From an uncultured Opitutia bacterium (GTDB lineage Bacteria > Verrucomicrobiota > Verrucomicrobiia > Opitutales > Opitutaceae), in the NCBI GenBank assembly GCA_903896015.1, contig CAITWF010000117.1:30775-94774 (forward strand): 64,000 nucleotides of DNA, given 5' to 3'. A model generated the notes under the pieces. The model did no database searches. It was given only the letters and a program-made list of their open reading frames with translations, and was not told the origin of the DNA. Shown piece after piece: positions 1 through 8,485 of the stretch. Within the stretch, counting starts at the first letter, position 1; every line of letters starts with the position of its first letter. The translations under genes were made by a program, and so were the position numbers.

Positions 1-734
1 TCGGCGTTAACATTGATCACTGTGCCACCGTGCGGCAGGCGCGTTATCCGGCAGCGCGCGGTCAGGAGGGCGGTGCCGTCGAGCCCGATCCCGTGGAGTT
101 TGCCCTCGCGTCCGAGCGAGCCGGTGCCGATGGCATCACCGTCCACCTCCGCGAAGATCGCCGCCACATCCAAGATCGCGACGTCTGGCGGCTACGCGAA
201 AAAATTTCCACGCGGCTCAACCTTGAGATGGCGTGCACGCCAGCGATGACGGAGTTCGCGCTGAAGCTGAAGCCGTATTCGGTCTGCCTCGTGCCGGAAA
301 ACCGCGCCGAGATCACGACCGAGGGCGGGCTCGACATCGTTGGCAATCGCGAACGCGTCCGCGCCGTGGTCGACGCGATGAACACGGCGGGGATTAAGAC
401 CAGCCTCTTCATCGATCCCGATGCGCCGCAAATCGAACTCGGTGCCAAGCTTGGTGCGCCGTGGATCGAACTGCACACCGGCGCTTACGCCAATGCCTGC
501 TTTGGGCAGCCGCGCGCCGCGGAATTCGAGCGGCTGCGCGTGGGCGCGAACGTCGGTCACCAACTCGGACTCACCGTCAACGCCGGCCACGGGATCAATT
601 ATGTCAACATCGCCGAGGTGCGCACGCTGCCGCACCTGCACGAGCTCAACATCGGCCACAGCATCGTGAGCCGCGCGCTGTTCGGCGGCGTCGCCGAGGC
701 GGTGCGCGAAATGAAGCGGCTGATGAACGCATGA
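1..734 (+). CDS. pdxJ: Pyridoxine 5'-phosphate synthase, 5' end cut by window
   Basis: PdxJ condenses 1-deoxyxylulose 5-phosphate with 3-amino-2-oxopropyl phosphate to give pyridoxine 5'-phosphate, the last ring-forming step of the DXP-dependent vitamin B6 route. The open frame runs from base 3 to the stop at 732-734. It opens with GVNIDHCATVRQAR, the conserved N-terminal strand of PdxJ, so only a few residues and the start codon are missing upstream. Further signatures are ITVHLREDRRHI, NAGHGINYVN near the middle and NIGHSIVSRALF near the C-terminus. In the first motif a Cys stands where Val is common. Its last codons overlap the start of acpS (ATGA overlap), the same pdxJ-acpS order as in enterobacteria, so the two are surely co-translated. 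Confidence 0.96.
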   Translation, partial: GVNIDHCATVRQARYPAARGQEGGAVEPDPVEFALASERAGADGITVHLREDRRHIQDRDVWRLREKISTRLNLEMACTPAMTEFALKLKPYSVCLVPENRAEITTEGGLDIVGNRERVRAVVDAMNTAGIKTSLFIDPDAPQIELGAKLGAPWIELHTGAYANACFGQPRAAEFERLRVGANVGHQLGLTVNAGHGINYVNIAEVRTLPHLHELNIGHSIVSRALFGGVAEAVREMKRLMNA

Positions 735-1150
735 GTGCGCCGTTGAACCTCCAGCTTCCGCCCGGCGGTGTGCTGGTCGGCCTCGGCGCCGATTTAATCG
801 AAGTGGCGCGCATCAAGGGCGTCCTCGAAAGGCATGGTGAACGCTTCCTCGATCGCATTCTGACGGACGAGGAGAAGAAATATTGCTCGAGCATGGGCGC
901 CCCGCACAAACACATCGCCGCACGCTTCGCCGCGAAGGAGGCGATTTCGAAGTGCTTCACGACGGGCATCGGCGCTGAGTTCGGCTGGAAATCAGCGTCG
1001 GTTTACCACGGCACGCGGCACGAGCCGCTCGTGCGGCTAGACGCGCAGGGTCAGGCGCTGCTCGCGCATGTCGGGGCGACGCATGTGTTGCTCACGCTCT
1101 CGCACACGGAGACCCACGCAATGGCCGTCGCCGCACTCGTCAGGGGGTAG
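731..1150 (+). CDS. acpS: Holo-[acyl-carrier-protein] synthase
   Basis: AcpS moves the 4'-phosphopantetheine arm of CoA onto the serine of apo-ACP, activating it for fatty acid synthesis in the cytoplasm. The predicted protein is 139 residues, a usual length for the family. It shows the metal-binding GADLIEVARI motif near residue 20 and the second signature ARFAAKEAISK with the catalytic Glu near residue 60, followed by a TGIG loop. The ATG at 731 overlaps the pdxJ stop; the longer upstream open frame in this phase is only a shadow of pdxJ. Start and function are both secure. Confidence 0.96.
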   Translation: MSAPLNLQLPPGGVLVGLGADLIEVARIKGVLERHGERFLDRILTDEEKKYCSSMGAPHKHIAARFAAKEAISKCFTTGIGAEFGWKSASVYHGTRHEPLVRLDAQGQALLAHVGATHVLLTLSHTETHAMAVAALVRG

Positions 1151-1163
1151 GTTTCCAAAACTC

Positions 1164-1676
1164 ATGGACGACGAGCCCGACGAACCGCGTCCGCCGAAGC
1201 GCGAGCAACTCTCGAAGACGCCCTCGTGGATTATGCTCGGCTTTGCGCTGGGTGCGGGGTGCGTGCTCCTGTGGCCGCACCGGGAGGAGTCACGGGCGGT
1301 GTTGACCTCTGGAGTAACCCCGCGGCGCCCCGCGGCGGAAGCGACCCCTCCCACGATCGAACGCGCGACCTTTTTTGAAAGCGTGTTTGCGGAGTGGAGC
1401 AAATACGCCGTGTGGGACAGCGAGCTGACCGAGGTCGCGTTTTGGAGCGCGGACACAAAGACGTTTTCTGAGAAATTCGAGGTCTACCGCTCAGGCGATC
1501 GGTTTTATTTCCGATCGATTCCGGAGTTTACGCGGCCGGTGCTTACGCATGGCGTGCCGAACAATTCGCCGCTCCAGTTCACGGAGCCACAGGCGGGGCG
1601 TGATGAGTGGCTCAAGGAAAACTCGACGGAGAATTTAAGAAAATTTCTCGGCGCGCCCGAACCGAAAAAACCATGA
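1164..1676 (+). CDS. Hypothetical single-pass membrane protein
   Basis: A 170-residue protein of no family I recognise. A charged, proline-rich N-terminus (about residues 1-20) is followed by one hydrophobic segment (SWIMLGFALGAGCVLLW, about 22-38), then a soluble C-terminal part rich in aromatic residues that probably lies outside the cytoplasm. The start ATG at 1164 is 13 bases after acpS, and its stop overlaps the ATG of nnr (ATGA), so it belongs to the pdxJ-acpS-nnr-dprA transcription unit. Conserved placement between housekeeping genes makes it a real gene, but no function can be read from the sequence. Confidence 0.8.
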   Translation: MDDEPDEPRPPKREQLSKTPSWIMLGFALGAGCVLLWPHREESRAVLTSGVTPRRPAAEATPPTIERATFFESVFAEWSKYAVWDSELTEVAFWSADTKTFSEKFEVYRSGDRFYFRSIPEFTRPVLTHGVPNNSPLQFTEPQAGRDEWLKENSTENLRKFLGAPEPKKP

Positions 1677-3127
1677 GCACGTTTCCCACCGGGTCCGTTC
1701 CTGTCCTGGCGTGCGACGAAGCGCGTGCGATCGAGGACAGGCTCTTCGGCGGCGACGAGACGCGCGAGTGGCCCGCGATGCAGCGCGCTGGCCGCGCGAT
1801 CGCAGCGGCGGTGCAAAGGGATTTCCTAGAGATCGGCGGGCTGCCCGGCGCCCCCCGCGTGCTCGTGCTCTCGGGCAAGGGCCACAATGGCGGTGATGCA
1901 CTCATCGCCGCGAGCGCGTTGCGGGAGGTCCATCCGAACCTGCGGGTGGAGGTTCTTTTTGCGTTTGGCGAGCGGGCGCTGCGTCCACTTGCACAACGCG
2001 CGTGGCGCGAACTCGCGCAGGCGGGCGGCACGCACGTCTCCGCGCCCACGGGCCACTACGACCTCTGTCTCGACGGAGTTTTCGGTTTTCAGTTTCGCCC
2101 GCCGCTTGAGTCGCACGTAGCCGAACTGATCGCCACAGTGAACGAGCTGCCGATCCGGCTGCGGGCGGCGGTAGACTTGCCGAGCGCAAATGTGTTCCAC
2201 GCCGACTTCACCTACGCGACCGGTTGCGTGAAGATGCCGATCGTGGATGCGCCGCAGGCGGGAAGGGTGCGTTATCTCGCTCTCGGTTTTTTCGATGGAA
2301 ACGAGCCGGGCGCGGAGCGGGTGCTCACGCGTGACGTGCTCGCACCGCTGACGGCGCTCCGGCCGGCGCAGGGCGACAAGCGCACCTACGGCCATGTGTT
2401 CATAATAGCGGGCTCGCGGAATTTTCCCGGTGCGGCATTGATGACGGTGCGGGCGGCGTTGAGGAGCGGAGTGGGGCTGGTGACCGCGTTTGTGCCGGAA
2501 TCGCTGGTGGCGGCGTTCGCGTCGGTGGCGCCCGAAGCGATGTGGGTCAGCTGGCCGGAGACACCCGGTGGCGGACTGGCGCTGGAAGGCCGGCAACTGC
2601 TCAGTGAAAAGCTGCCGCGTGCCACGGCGCTGGTGATTGGACCCGGGCTTGGACGGGAAAAGGAAACGCTCGCGCTCGCGGGTGAAATCGTGCGTTCGGC
2701 GACTGTGCCGCTCGTGATCGACGCGGATGCACTCCAACCGGAGATCGTGCGAGCGGGCGACGCGCCGCGCGTGCTCACGCCGCACGCGGGAGAATTTGCG
2801 CGGATTGACGGCGCATTGCCGAAGAACGTGGTCCTCGTCCGAAAAGGGCCCGTGACGCGGATCGTTCGCGACGGAGTTTCCTATCATTCATTTTTCGGCG
2901 GGCCCGTGCTCGCGCGCGGTGGGAGCGGCGATTTGCTCGCGGGCTTGATCGGTGGGCTGCTGGCGCAAACGCCGGGCGAGCCGTTGCTCGCGGCGGCGCG
3001 CGGGGTCGTGTGGCACGGCCTCGCGGCGGACGCGCTCGCGCGCGCGCATGGGCAAGTCGCGGTGCAGACGACGCAGTTGCTCGACTTTCTGCCGGTGGTC
3101 TTGCGAGAGTTGGTGAATGAGCAGTGA
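1673..3127 (+). CDS. nnr: Bifunctional NAD(P)H-hydrate epimerase / ADP-dependent dehydratase
   Basis: Repairs hydrated NADH and NADPH: the N-terminal YjeF domain interconverts the R and S hydrates and the C-terminal kinase-like domain dehydrates the S form using ADP. The 484-residue protein has both parts. The epimerase signature SGKGHNGGDALIAA lies near residue 68. In the second half are AGSRNFPGAALMT, GPGLGREKE, VIDADAL, LTPHAGEFARI and the nucleotide-site motif GGSGDLLAGLIGG, the last near residue 425. The dehydratase half is a little short for the family. The start ATG at 1673 overlaps the previous stop and the end overlaps dprA by 11 bases, which supports translational coupling. The epimerase active-site stretch (VDLPSAN) departs from the usual DIPSG, so its activity is slightly less certain. 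Confidence 0.92.
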   Translation: MSTFPTGSVPVLACDEARAIEDRLFGGDETREWPAMQRAGRAIAAAVQRDFLEIGGLPGAPRVLVLSGKGHNGGDALIAASALREVHPNLRVEVLFAFGERALRPLAQRAWRELAQAGGTHVSAPTGHYDLCLDGVFGFQFRPPLESHVAELIATVNELPIRLRAAVDLPSANVFHADFTYATGCVKMPIVDAPQAGRVRYLALGFFDGNEPGAERVLTRDVLAPLTALRPAQGDKRTYGHVFIIAGSRNFPGAALMTVRAALRSGVGLVTAFVPESLVAAFASVAPEAMWVSWPETPGGGLALEGRQLLSEKLPRATALVIGPGLGREKETLALAGEIVRSATVPLVIDADALQPEIVRAGDAPRVLTPHAGEFARIDGALPKNVVLVRKGPVTRIVRDGVSYHSFFGGPVLARGGSGDLLAGLIGGLLAQTPGEPLLAAARGVVWHGLAADALARAHGQVAVQTTQLLDFLPVVLRELVNEQ

Positions 3128-4247
3128 GTTGAGCGAACGGCAGGCGTTTCTCGTTTTGAACGCGCTGCCTAACATCGGGCCGATTATGCTCAACCAGCTG
3201 CTCGCAGAATTCGGCGACGACCCGTGCGCGATCCTGAACGCAAGCAGGCCCGAACTCGAATCCGTGAAGGGCGTGAGACCGGTGATCAGCGCGACCATCG
3301 GCGCTTGGCGCGAGCACATCGATCTCGCGCGCGAGGAGGAGCGGATGGCGAAGAGCGGCGCGGATTTCATCACGACGCGAGATGCCGGCTACCCAAAGAT
3401 GCTGAAGGAAATCCACGACCCGCCGATCGGGCTTTACCGGCGCGGGCGCTACGAGTTTGGCGCGCCGTGCGTGGCGATCGTCGGATCAAGGCGGACTACG
3501 CTTTACGGGCAGGCGACGGCAAAGAAGTTTGGCGCAGAGATCGCGCGGCTCGGTTTTTGCGTGGTGGGTGGCTTCGCGCGCGGCATCGATACGGCGGCGC
3601 ACGAAGGCGCGCTTTCAGTTGGAGGCAAAACCGCCGCCGTCCTCGGCACGGGGATCGATCTGATTTATCCGCCGGAAAATCTGGAACTCTACCGCCGCAT
3701 CGAAACAGAGAGCGGCGCGATCCTGTCGGAGTTTCCCTTCGGGCGGCGTGCGGATCGGCAGTCGTTTGCGATGCGCAACCGGATCGTCGCGGGCATGAGC
3801 GACGCGGTGGTGGTGGTAGAAAGCGATGTCGACGGTGGTGCGATGATCACGGCGCGATTCGCGGGCGAGCAGGGGCGGCTGATATTCGCCGTACCGGGCC
3901 GGATCGATCAGGGTTCCAGCGCGGGCTGCCACCAACTCATACGCGATGGCGCGACGCTGCTCACGAGCATCGATGATGTGTTGTCGGAGCTGAATTATCT
4001 CGAAGGATTGCGGCCACAGCCGGTGGCGGAAAAGCCGGCCGATGTCGCAGCGGGCCGTCCGGCCAATCTTACGGCCGACGAGGCGAAGGTGTTTGAGTGC
4101 TTTCGCGTTGGCGCGATCCTGTCGTCCGACGCGCTCACTGCGCAGACAGGGCTGAGCGTGCCGCAGTTGTCCGCGACGCTGATGATGCTCGAGTTGAAGC
4201 GGCTAATCGCGAAACGCGCGGACGGGGCGTTTGAGGCGCGCTGCTAG
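3117..4247 (+). CDS. dprA: DNA-processing protein DprA
   Basis: DprA binds incoming single-stranded DNA during transformation and loads RecA on it. The 376-residue protein begins with helix-hairpin-helix-like segments (about 1-60), then the Rossmann-type core: VGSRRTTLYG at about 122-131, GGFARGIDTAAH at 151-162, where SGGARGID is more common, FAMRNRIVAGMS near 218-228, and GGAMITARFAGEQGR near 240-254. The C-terminal 60 residues look like the winged-helix DML1 domain. The ATG lies inside the nnr 3' end. Presence of dprA suggests, but does not prove, natural competence, because dprA is widespread in bacteria. Confidence 0.94.
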   Translation: MSSELSERQAFLVLNALPNIGPIMLNQLLAEFGDDPCAILNASRPELESVKGVRPVISATIGAWREHIDLAREEERMAKSGADFITTRDAGYPKMLKEIHDPPIGLYRRGRYEFGAPCVAIVGSRRTTLYGQATAKKFGAEIARLGFCVVGGFARGIDTAAHEGALSVGGKTAAVLGTGIDLIYPPENLELYRRIETESGAILSEFPFGRRADRQSFAMRNRIVAGMSDAVVVVESDVDGGAMITARFAGEQGRLIFAVPGRIDQGSSAGCHQLIRDGATLLTSIDDVLSELNYLEGLRPQPVAEKPADVAAGRPANLTADEAKVFECFRVGAILSSDALTAQTGLSVPQLSATLMMLELKRLIAKRADGAFEARC

Positions 4248-4252
4248 AATTT

Positions 4253-6355
4253 ATGATGAACAAATATCTGTTGGCCTTCGGCCTAGCGCTTTCCGCGGCG
4301 ATCGCGATGGCGCAGCCAGCGAAGAAGACGATCACGCACGAGGATCTTTGGCTGATGAAGCGCGTGGGTGCACCGTTGCCGAGTCCCGACGGACGGTCGA
4401 TGGTGTTCACCGTTACGTTGCCAGCTTACGATGCAAAGGAGCAGTCGGCGGATTTGTGGATCGTTTCGACCGTGGGTAACGAGGCGCCGCGGCAACTGAC
4501 GCAGACGAAGCCGCCGGAAAGCGGCGTTGCGTGGGCACCCGACAGCGAGCGGATCGTTTTTTCGGCGAAACGCGATGGCGATGATGTCGCGCAGCTTTAC
4601 GTGCTGCACACCCGACTGGGCGGCGAGGCGGAACGCGTGACCCATCTCACGCTCGGCGCGCGCCAGCCGAAGTGGAGTCCGGACGGGAAGCAGTTGCTGT
4701 TTGTGAGCGACGCGTTTCCTGGCTGCGCCGACGAAGACGCAAACAAGAAGGCGGCGAAGGAACACAAGGATCGGAAATTCAATGTGCACGCCTACGAATC
4801 GTTCCCGATCCGCTTTTGGGATCACTGGCTTGACGACAAACACGCGCATCTCTTCGTGCAGGAACCGCGGGCGGGCGCGAAGGCGCGCGATTTATTTGCG
4901 GGCACCAAGCTCGTGGAGTCGGCGGGCTTCGGTGCCCGCAACAGCGACGAGGGCGAGGCGATCGATGCGACATGGACGCCGGATAGTGCAGGGGTGGTGT
5001 TTACGGCCGGGGTCAATCGCGACGAGGCGGCCTACGCGCCGGTACGCGCGCAGCTTTTTCTAGTCGCCGTCACCGGGGGCGAGCCGCGACCGCTCACGAA
5101 CGATCACTCGAGCTATGAGCGGCCGCAGTTTTCGCCCGACGGCAAGTCACTCCTGTGCCTCACGAACGAGGAGCACTTGGACAAAGTCTATGCGCTCTCG
5201 CGGCTCGCGAGCTTTCCGTGGCCGTTCGATGTGGCGAAGCGGACCGTGCTGACCTCGTCACTCGATCGGTCGGTGAATCGCTTCGCAACACCGTCGCGGA
5301 GTGAGCGTGTATGGTTTACCTGCGAGGACGCGGGGCTGGAGAAACTCTACTCGGTGGGCTACGCGGGCGGCGACGCGCGCGAGGAGAAGGCGAATGACGG
5401 TGGCTGCGTCACGAATGTTGCAGCGGGCGGACGAACCCTCGTCGCGAACTGGGAATCGGCGACTAATCCACCGGAGGTTTTCGTGTTAAGCACGACAGGC
5501 GGAGCGGCGCCATACCAGCGTTCGAGTTTCTCTAGCGGCACAGCAGGGACACTCGACCTCGCGCCAGTTGAGCACTTCTGGTTTACGAGCGCGCACGGAA
5601 AAAAAATCCATTCGCTGCTGGTTCGTCCGCCGGGGTTCGATCCATCGAAGCTCTATCCGCTCTTCGTCGTGATTCACGGCGGTGCGGCGAACATGTGGCG
5701 CGACGCGTGGGTGCTGCGCTGGAATTATCACTTGCTCGCGGCACCGGGCTACGCGGTGTTGCTCACCGACTACACCGGTTCGACGGGTTACGGCGAAAAA
5801 TTCTCGCAGGATATCCAGTTCGATCCGTTGAAAGGGCCGGCGGAGGAGATCGACGAGGCGGCGGATGAGGCGCTGAAGCGTTACTCGTTTCTTGATGCGA
5901 CGAAACAGGTCGCCGGTGGTGCGAGCTACGGCGGGCACCTGGCAAACTGGCTGCAGGCGACGACGACGCGCTACAAGGCGATCGTTTCTCACGCTGGCGA
6001 AGCGGACCTGGCGATGCAGTGGGGCACAAGCGACTCAGTGTTCGGGCGCGAAGTGAATAGCGGCGGCCCGATCTGGGGCGACAAGGCCGTGTGGCGCGAG
6101 CAGAGCCCGGTGTTGCAGGCCGGTAATCACGAGAAGGGCACGGGTTTCTTAACGCCGATCCTGATCTCGGACGGCGAAAACGATTTTCGCGTGCCGATGA
6201 ACAACTCAATTATGTTCTTCACGCTTCAGCAGCGGCTTAGAGTGCCGAGCAAGCTGCTGCTTTTCCCCGATGACAACCACTGGATCCTTAAGGCGGAAGA
6301 CAGCCGCTACTGGTATCGCGAGGTGCAGGCCTGGCTTGCGAAATACTTGAAGTGA
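4253..6355 (+). CDS. Exported S9-family peptidase (acylaminoacyl/dipeptidyl peptidase type)
   Basis: A 700-residue serine peptidase of the prolyl oligopeptidase clan, probably releasing dipeptides or blocked amino acids from peptides in the periplasm. A signal peptide spans about residues 1-20 (cleavage after AMA). The first 400 residues carry beta-propeller repeats with WxPDGxxL-type strands of the TolB/PD40 kind. The alpha/beta-hydrolase domain follows, with the nucleophile in GASYGGH (Ser558), Asp644 in DGENDFRVP and His676 in DDNHW, a complete catalytic triad. It starts six bases after dprA but is probably functionally unrelated to it. Either of two adjacent ATG codons could be the start. 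Confidence 0.93.
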   Translation: MMNKYLLAFGLALSAAIAMAQPAKKTITHEDLWLMKRVGAPLPSPDGRSMVFTVTLPAYDAKEQSADLWIVSTVGNEAPRQLTQTKPPESGVAWAPDSERIVFSAKRDGDDVAQLYVLHTRLGGEAERVTHLTLGARQPKWSPDGKQLLFVSDAFPGCADEDANKKAAKEHKDRKFNVHAYESFPIRFWDHWLDDKHAHLFVQEPRAGAKARDLFAGTKLVESAGFGARNSDEGEAIDATWTPDSAGVVFTAGVNRDEAAYAPVRAQLFLVAVTGGEPRPLTNDHSSYERPQFSPDGKSLLCLTNEEHLDKVYALSRLASFPWPFDVAKRTVLTSSLDRSVNRFATPSRSERVWFTCEDAGLEKLYSVGYAGGDAREEKANDGGCVTNVAAGGRTLVANWESATNPPEVFVLSTTGGAAPYQRSSFSSGTAGTLDLAPVEHFWFTSAHGKKIHSLLVRPPGFDPSKLYPLFVVIHGGAANMWRDAWVLRWNYHLLAAPGYAVLLTDYTGSTGYGEKFSQDIQFDPLKGPAEEIDEAADEALKRYSFLDATKQVAGGASYGGHLANWLQATTTRYKAIVSHAGEADLAMQWGTSDSVFGREVNSGGPIWGDKAVWREQSPVLQAGNHEKGTGFLTPILISDGENDFRVPMNNSIMFFTLQQRLRVPSKLLLFPDDNHWILKAEDSRYWYREVQAWLAKYLK

Positions 6356-6361
6356 GTTCGC

Positions 6362-6703
6362 TCAGCCGGGCGGCCACGTCATCTGTCTCTTCGCGAGCAG
6401 GTGCACGTGGAGATGGGGCACCGACTCGCACGCGTGCGGACCGTTGTTGATCACGAGGCGGAAGCCCTCGGCCAGGCGGAGCTTTTTCGCGAGAAGGTTG
6501 GCGACGTAGATCAAGTGACCGAGCACCGGTTCGTCGGCCGCGGCGGATTCGGACACGCGTGGGATGAGTTGCTTTGGCACGATGAGCAGGTGGACGGGCG
6601 CCTGCGGCTGGATGTCGTGGAGCACGATGCAGTGCTCGTCCTCGTGCTCGATCTTTGCGGGGATTTCGCGGTCGATGATTTTTTGGAAAATCGTCTTGGG
6701 CAT
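6362..6703 (-). CDS. HIT-family nucleotide hydrolase/transferase (HINT type)
   Basis: A 113-residue histidine-triad protein. The family cleaves AMP from nucleoside 5'-phosphoramidates and related adenylates through a nucleotidylated histidine. The N-terminus TIFQKIIDREIPAKI is characteristic of HINT proteins and the C-terminal motif PHLHVHLLAKR contains the H-x-H-x-H triad. The ATG at 6703 fits this conserved N-terminus; the open frame extends upstream to 6781 but that extension has no HIT similarity. It ends six bases from the S9 peptidase gene in a convergent arrangement. Confidence 0.93.
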   Translation of the reverse strand: MPKTIFQKIIDREIPAKIEHEDEHCIVLHDIQPQAPVHLLIVPKQLIPRVSESAAADEPVLGHLIYVANLLAKKLRLAEGFRLVINNGPHACESVPHLHVHLLAKRQMTWPPG

Positions 6704-6787
6704 AGGATGAGGCTTGGTCACGGAGCCACCGAGGTCACGGAGGAACTTGACGGGAATTGCTCGGGGGCTCCGCGTCGCCATGGCCTG

Positions 6788-7294
6788 TCACAAAAACAGT
6801 AATTGCAATTCCGTGCCTCGCACCGTGCGGGCGGCAACGAGGTCGTGGATGAACGCCATCGTCTCGACGTAGTCGCGTTTGCGGCGCGGGGTCGCGCGAT
6901 GGCCGGGCGGAATGAGCGCAGGGCGGAGGTTCGTGACGAGAAGGGTCGACTCGCGGAAGGGCGCGAGCTGTTTCAGGCCGGCCATGATCTCGGCGCGGGT
7001 GAACAGTGGCGTGGGCGACGCGAGGGTGAGCGATGCGTCCCAATGGAAGAATCCGTGTCGTGGCCGATCGGAGTAAAGTTTTGCGAGCAACTCGGCGGCG
7101 GCGGCGTTGAAGGCGACGTCAAACTTGGCGGCGAACTCCGGCTGAAGTGCGGTCTGCGCCTCAAGCTCCGCGAGACTGAAGGTGATCGCGCCCTTGATCT
7201 GATTGGCGAGATAGAGGTTGTGCCCGGTGACTTCGGCGAACAGCGCGTTGATGAAATGCAACCGGCGGAGGTCGGCGCGGGAGGGAGCGGACAT
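6788..7294 (-). CDS. Hypothetical protein
   Basis: A 168-residue soluble protein with no recognised family, no signal peptide and no membrane segment. It has a helical first half rich in Leu, Ala and Glu, and a second half with a basic cluster (ATPRRKRDY). It lies between nrdR and the HIT gene on the same strand, 84 bases before the HIT start, so the three may be transcribed together. Codon use matches the neighbours, and the frame is long and clean, which supports a real gene. Function unknown. Confidence 0.7.
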   Translation of the reverse strand: MSAPSRADLRRLHFINALFAEVTGHNLYLANQIKGAITFSLAELEAQTALQPEFAAKFDVAFNAAAAELLAKLYSDRPRHGFFHWDASLTLASPTPLFTRAEIMAGLKQLAPFRESTLLVTNLRPALIPPGHRATPRRKRDYVETMAFIHDLVAARTVRGTELQLLFL

Positions 7295-7302
7295 TGCTAG
7301 AA

Positions 7303-7363
7303 ACCGCGAATTTTCGCTAACCTTCGGGAGAGAAATTAGCGAAGATGAGCGCCGATTAGCGGT
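7303..7363. repeat. Imperfect palindromic repeat (ACCGC/TTCGCTAA type)
   Basis: The outer arms ACCGC (7303-7307) and GCGGT (7359-7363) enclose a perfect inner hairpin TTCGCTAA / TTAGCGAA (7313-7320, 7336-7343). The element sits just past the nrdR stop. It resembles the longer palindromes at 31834-31892 and 41123-41211 in layout and in its GCG-rich arm ends, so I treat the three as one loose family. There is no T-run, so a rho-independent terminator is not supported. Confidence 0.5.
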
Positions 7364-7823
7364 TGTCCTTCTTGGGTTTTCCCAGCGCGCTCACTTCATC
7401 GACGAACTCGGCGACATCGCGGAATTGCTTATAGATGCTGGCGAAGCGGACGTAAGCCACCTGATCGACGCGGCGGAGTCGCTGCATCACGCCCTCGCCG
7501 ATCGCGGAGGAAGGAATCTCGCTTTCGAACTGCGCCTCAAGCGCGTCCATCACATCCTCGACGAGCATCGTGATTTGCTCGAGATCGACGGGACGCTTGT
7601 GGCAGGCGGCGCGGACGGCCCGGACAAGTTTCTCGCGATCGAATTCCTCGCGGCGGCCGTCACGCTTGATTACGACCATGCCGTCGCGGACGACGTTTTC
7701 TGTCGTGCTGTAGCGGTGGCCGCATTCGAGGCATTCGCGGCGGCGGCGGATGGTCGATCCCTCCCGGCTGATGCGGGAGTCGATGACCTTGTCCTCGATA
7801 GAAGTGCACTTGGGGCAACGCAT
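7356..7823 (-). CDS. nrdR: Transcriptional repressor NrdR
   Basis: NrdR senses ATP/dATP and represses ribonucleotide reductase genes at NrdR boxes. The 155-residue protein has the N-terminal zinc ribbon with Cys3, Cys6, Cys31 and Cys34 (MRCPKC and CLECGHRYST), then the ATP-cone from about residue 46 (VIKRDGRREEFDREKL) to about 136. Length and order are standard. No nrd gene lies in this window. It is separated by 22 bases from the pabA-like gene upstream on the same strand. Confidence 0.97.
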   Translation of the reverse strand: MRCPKCTSIEDKVIDSRISREGSTIRRRRECLECGHRYSTTENVVRDGMVVIKRDGRREEFDREKLVRAVRAACHKRPVDLEQITMLVEDVMDALEAQFESEIPSSAIGEGVMQRLRRVDQVAYVRFASIYKQFRDVAEFVDEVSALGKPKKDNR

Positions 7824-7845
7824 GATGGGTGGCGACAGGGGAAAC

Positions 7846-8412
7846 CTAGCTGAGTTCGAGGAAATTTTGGAGGATTTTCATGCCGCCTTCAGTCGCGATC
7901 GACTCGGGGTGAAACTGAACGCCCCAAATCGGCAGCGTGCGGTGGCGCAGACCCATCACTTCGCCTTCCGCGGTCTTGGCGGTGATTTCAAGTTCGGCCG
8001 GAAAGGTCGCGCGTTCGACCAGCAACGAGTGGTAGCGCGTCGCCGCGAATCCCTGCGGCATCCCGCGAAACACGTCGGAGTCATTGTGCAGGATGGGCGA
8101 CGTCTTGCCATGCATGAGGCGGGAGGCGCGAACGACGTTGCCACCAAAATAGTGGCCGATCGATTGGTGGCCGAGGCAGACGCCGAAAATCGGCTTCTTG
8201 CCGGCGAACGCCTTGATGATGTCCAGCGTGACACCGGCTTCCCGCGGCGAGCACGGTCCGGGCGAGAGGAGCACGCGGTCGGGGTTGAGCGCGAGCGCCT
8301 CGGCGGGCGTGATCTCGTTGTTGCGGAACACGCGCTGCAACACGCCCAACTGTCCGTAGTATTGGACGAGGTTGAAGGTGAAGGAGTCGTAGTTGTCGAT
8401 GACGAGGAGCAC
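7846..8412 (-). CDS. Anthranilate/aminodeoxychorismate synthase glutaminase subunit
   Basis: A class I glutamine amidotransferase of the TrpG/PabA type that supplies ammonia to TrpE or PabB for tryptophan or folate synthesis. Signatures are [17 protein letters not shown] at the N-terminus, [12 protein letters not shown], the nucleophile Cys in [11 protein letters not shown] and the His-Glu pair in GVQFHPES. No trpE or pabB is near, so I cannot say which pathway it serves, and it may serve both. I chose the GTG at 8412, which gives a 188-residue protein starting like the family; the frame also extends to a TTG at 8460. Confidence 0.93.
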   Translation of the reverse strand: MLLVIDNYDSFTFNLVQYYGQLGVLQRVFRNNEITPAEALALNPDRVLLSPGPCSPREAGVTLDIIKAFAGKKPIFGVCLGHQSIGHYFGGNVVRASRLMHGKTSPILHNDSDVFRGMPQGFAATRYHSLLVERATFPAELEITAKTAEGEVMGLRHRTLPIWGVQFHPESIATEGGMKILQNFLELS

Positions 8413-8485
8413 GGCGCGGTGTTGAACGAAAATTACCTCGTGGATTGACCGCCGGGTCAAGCGTCGGGCAGGGTGGGGCGCTCGA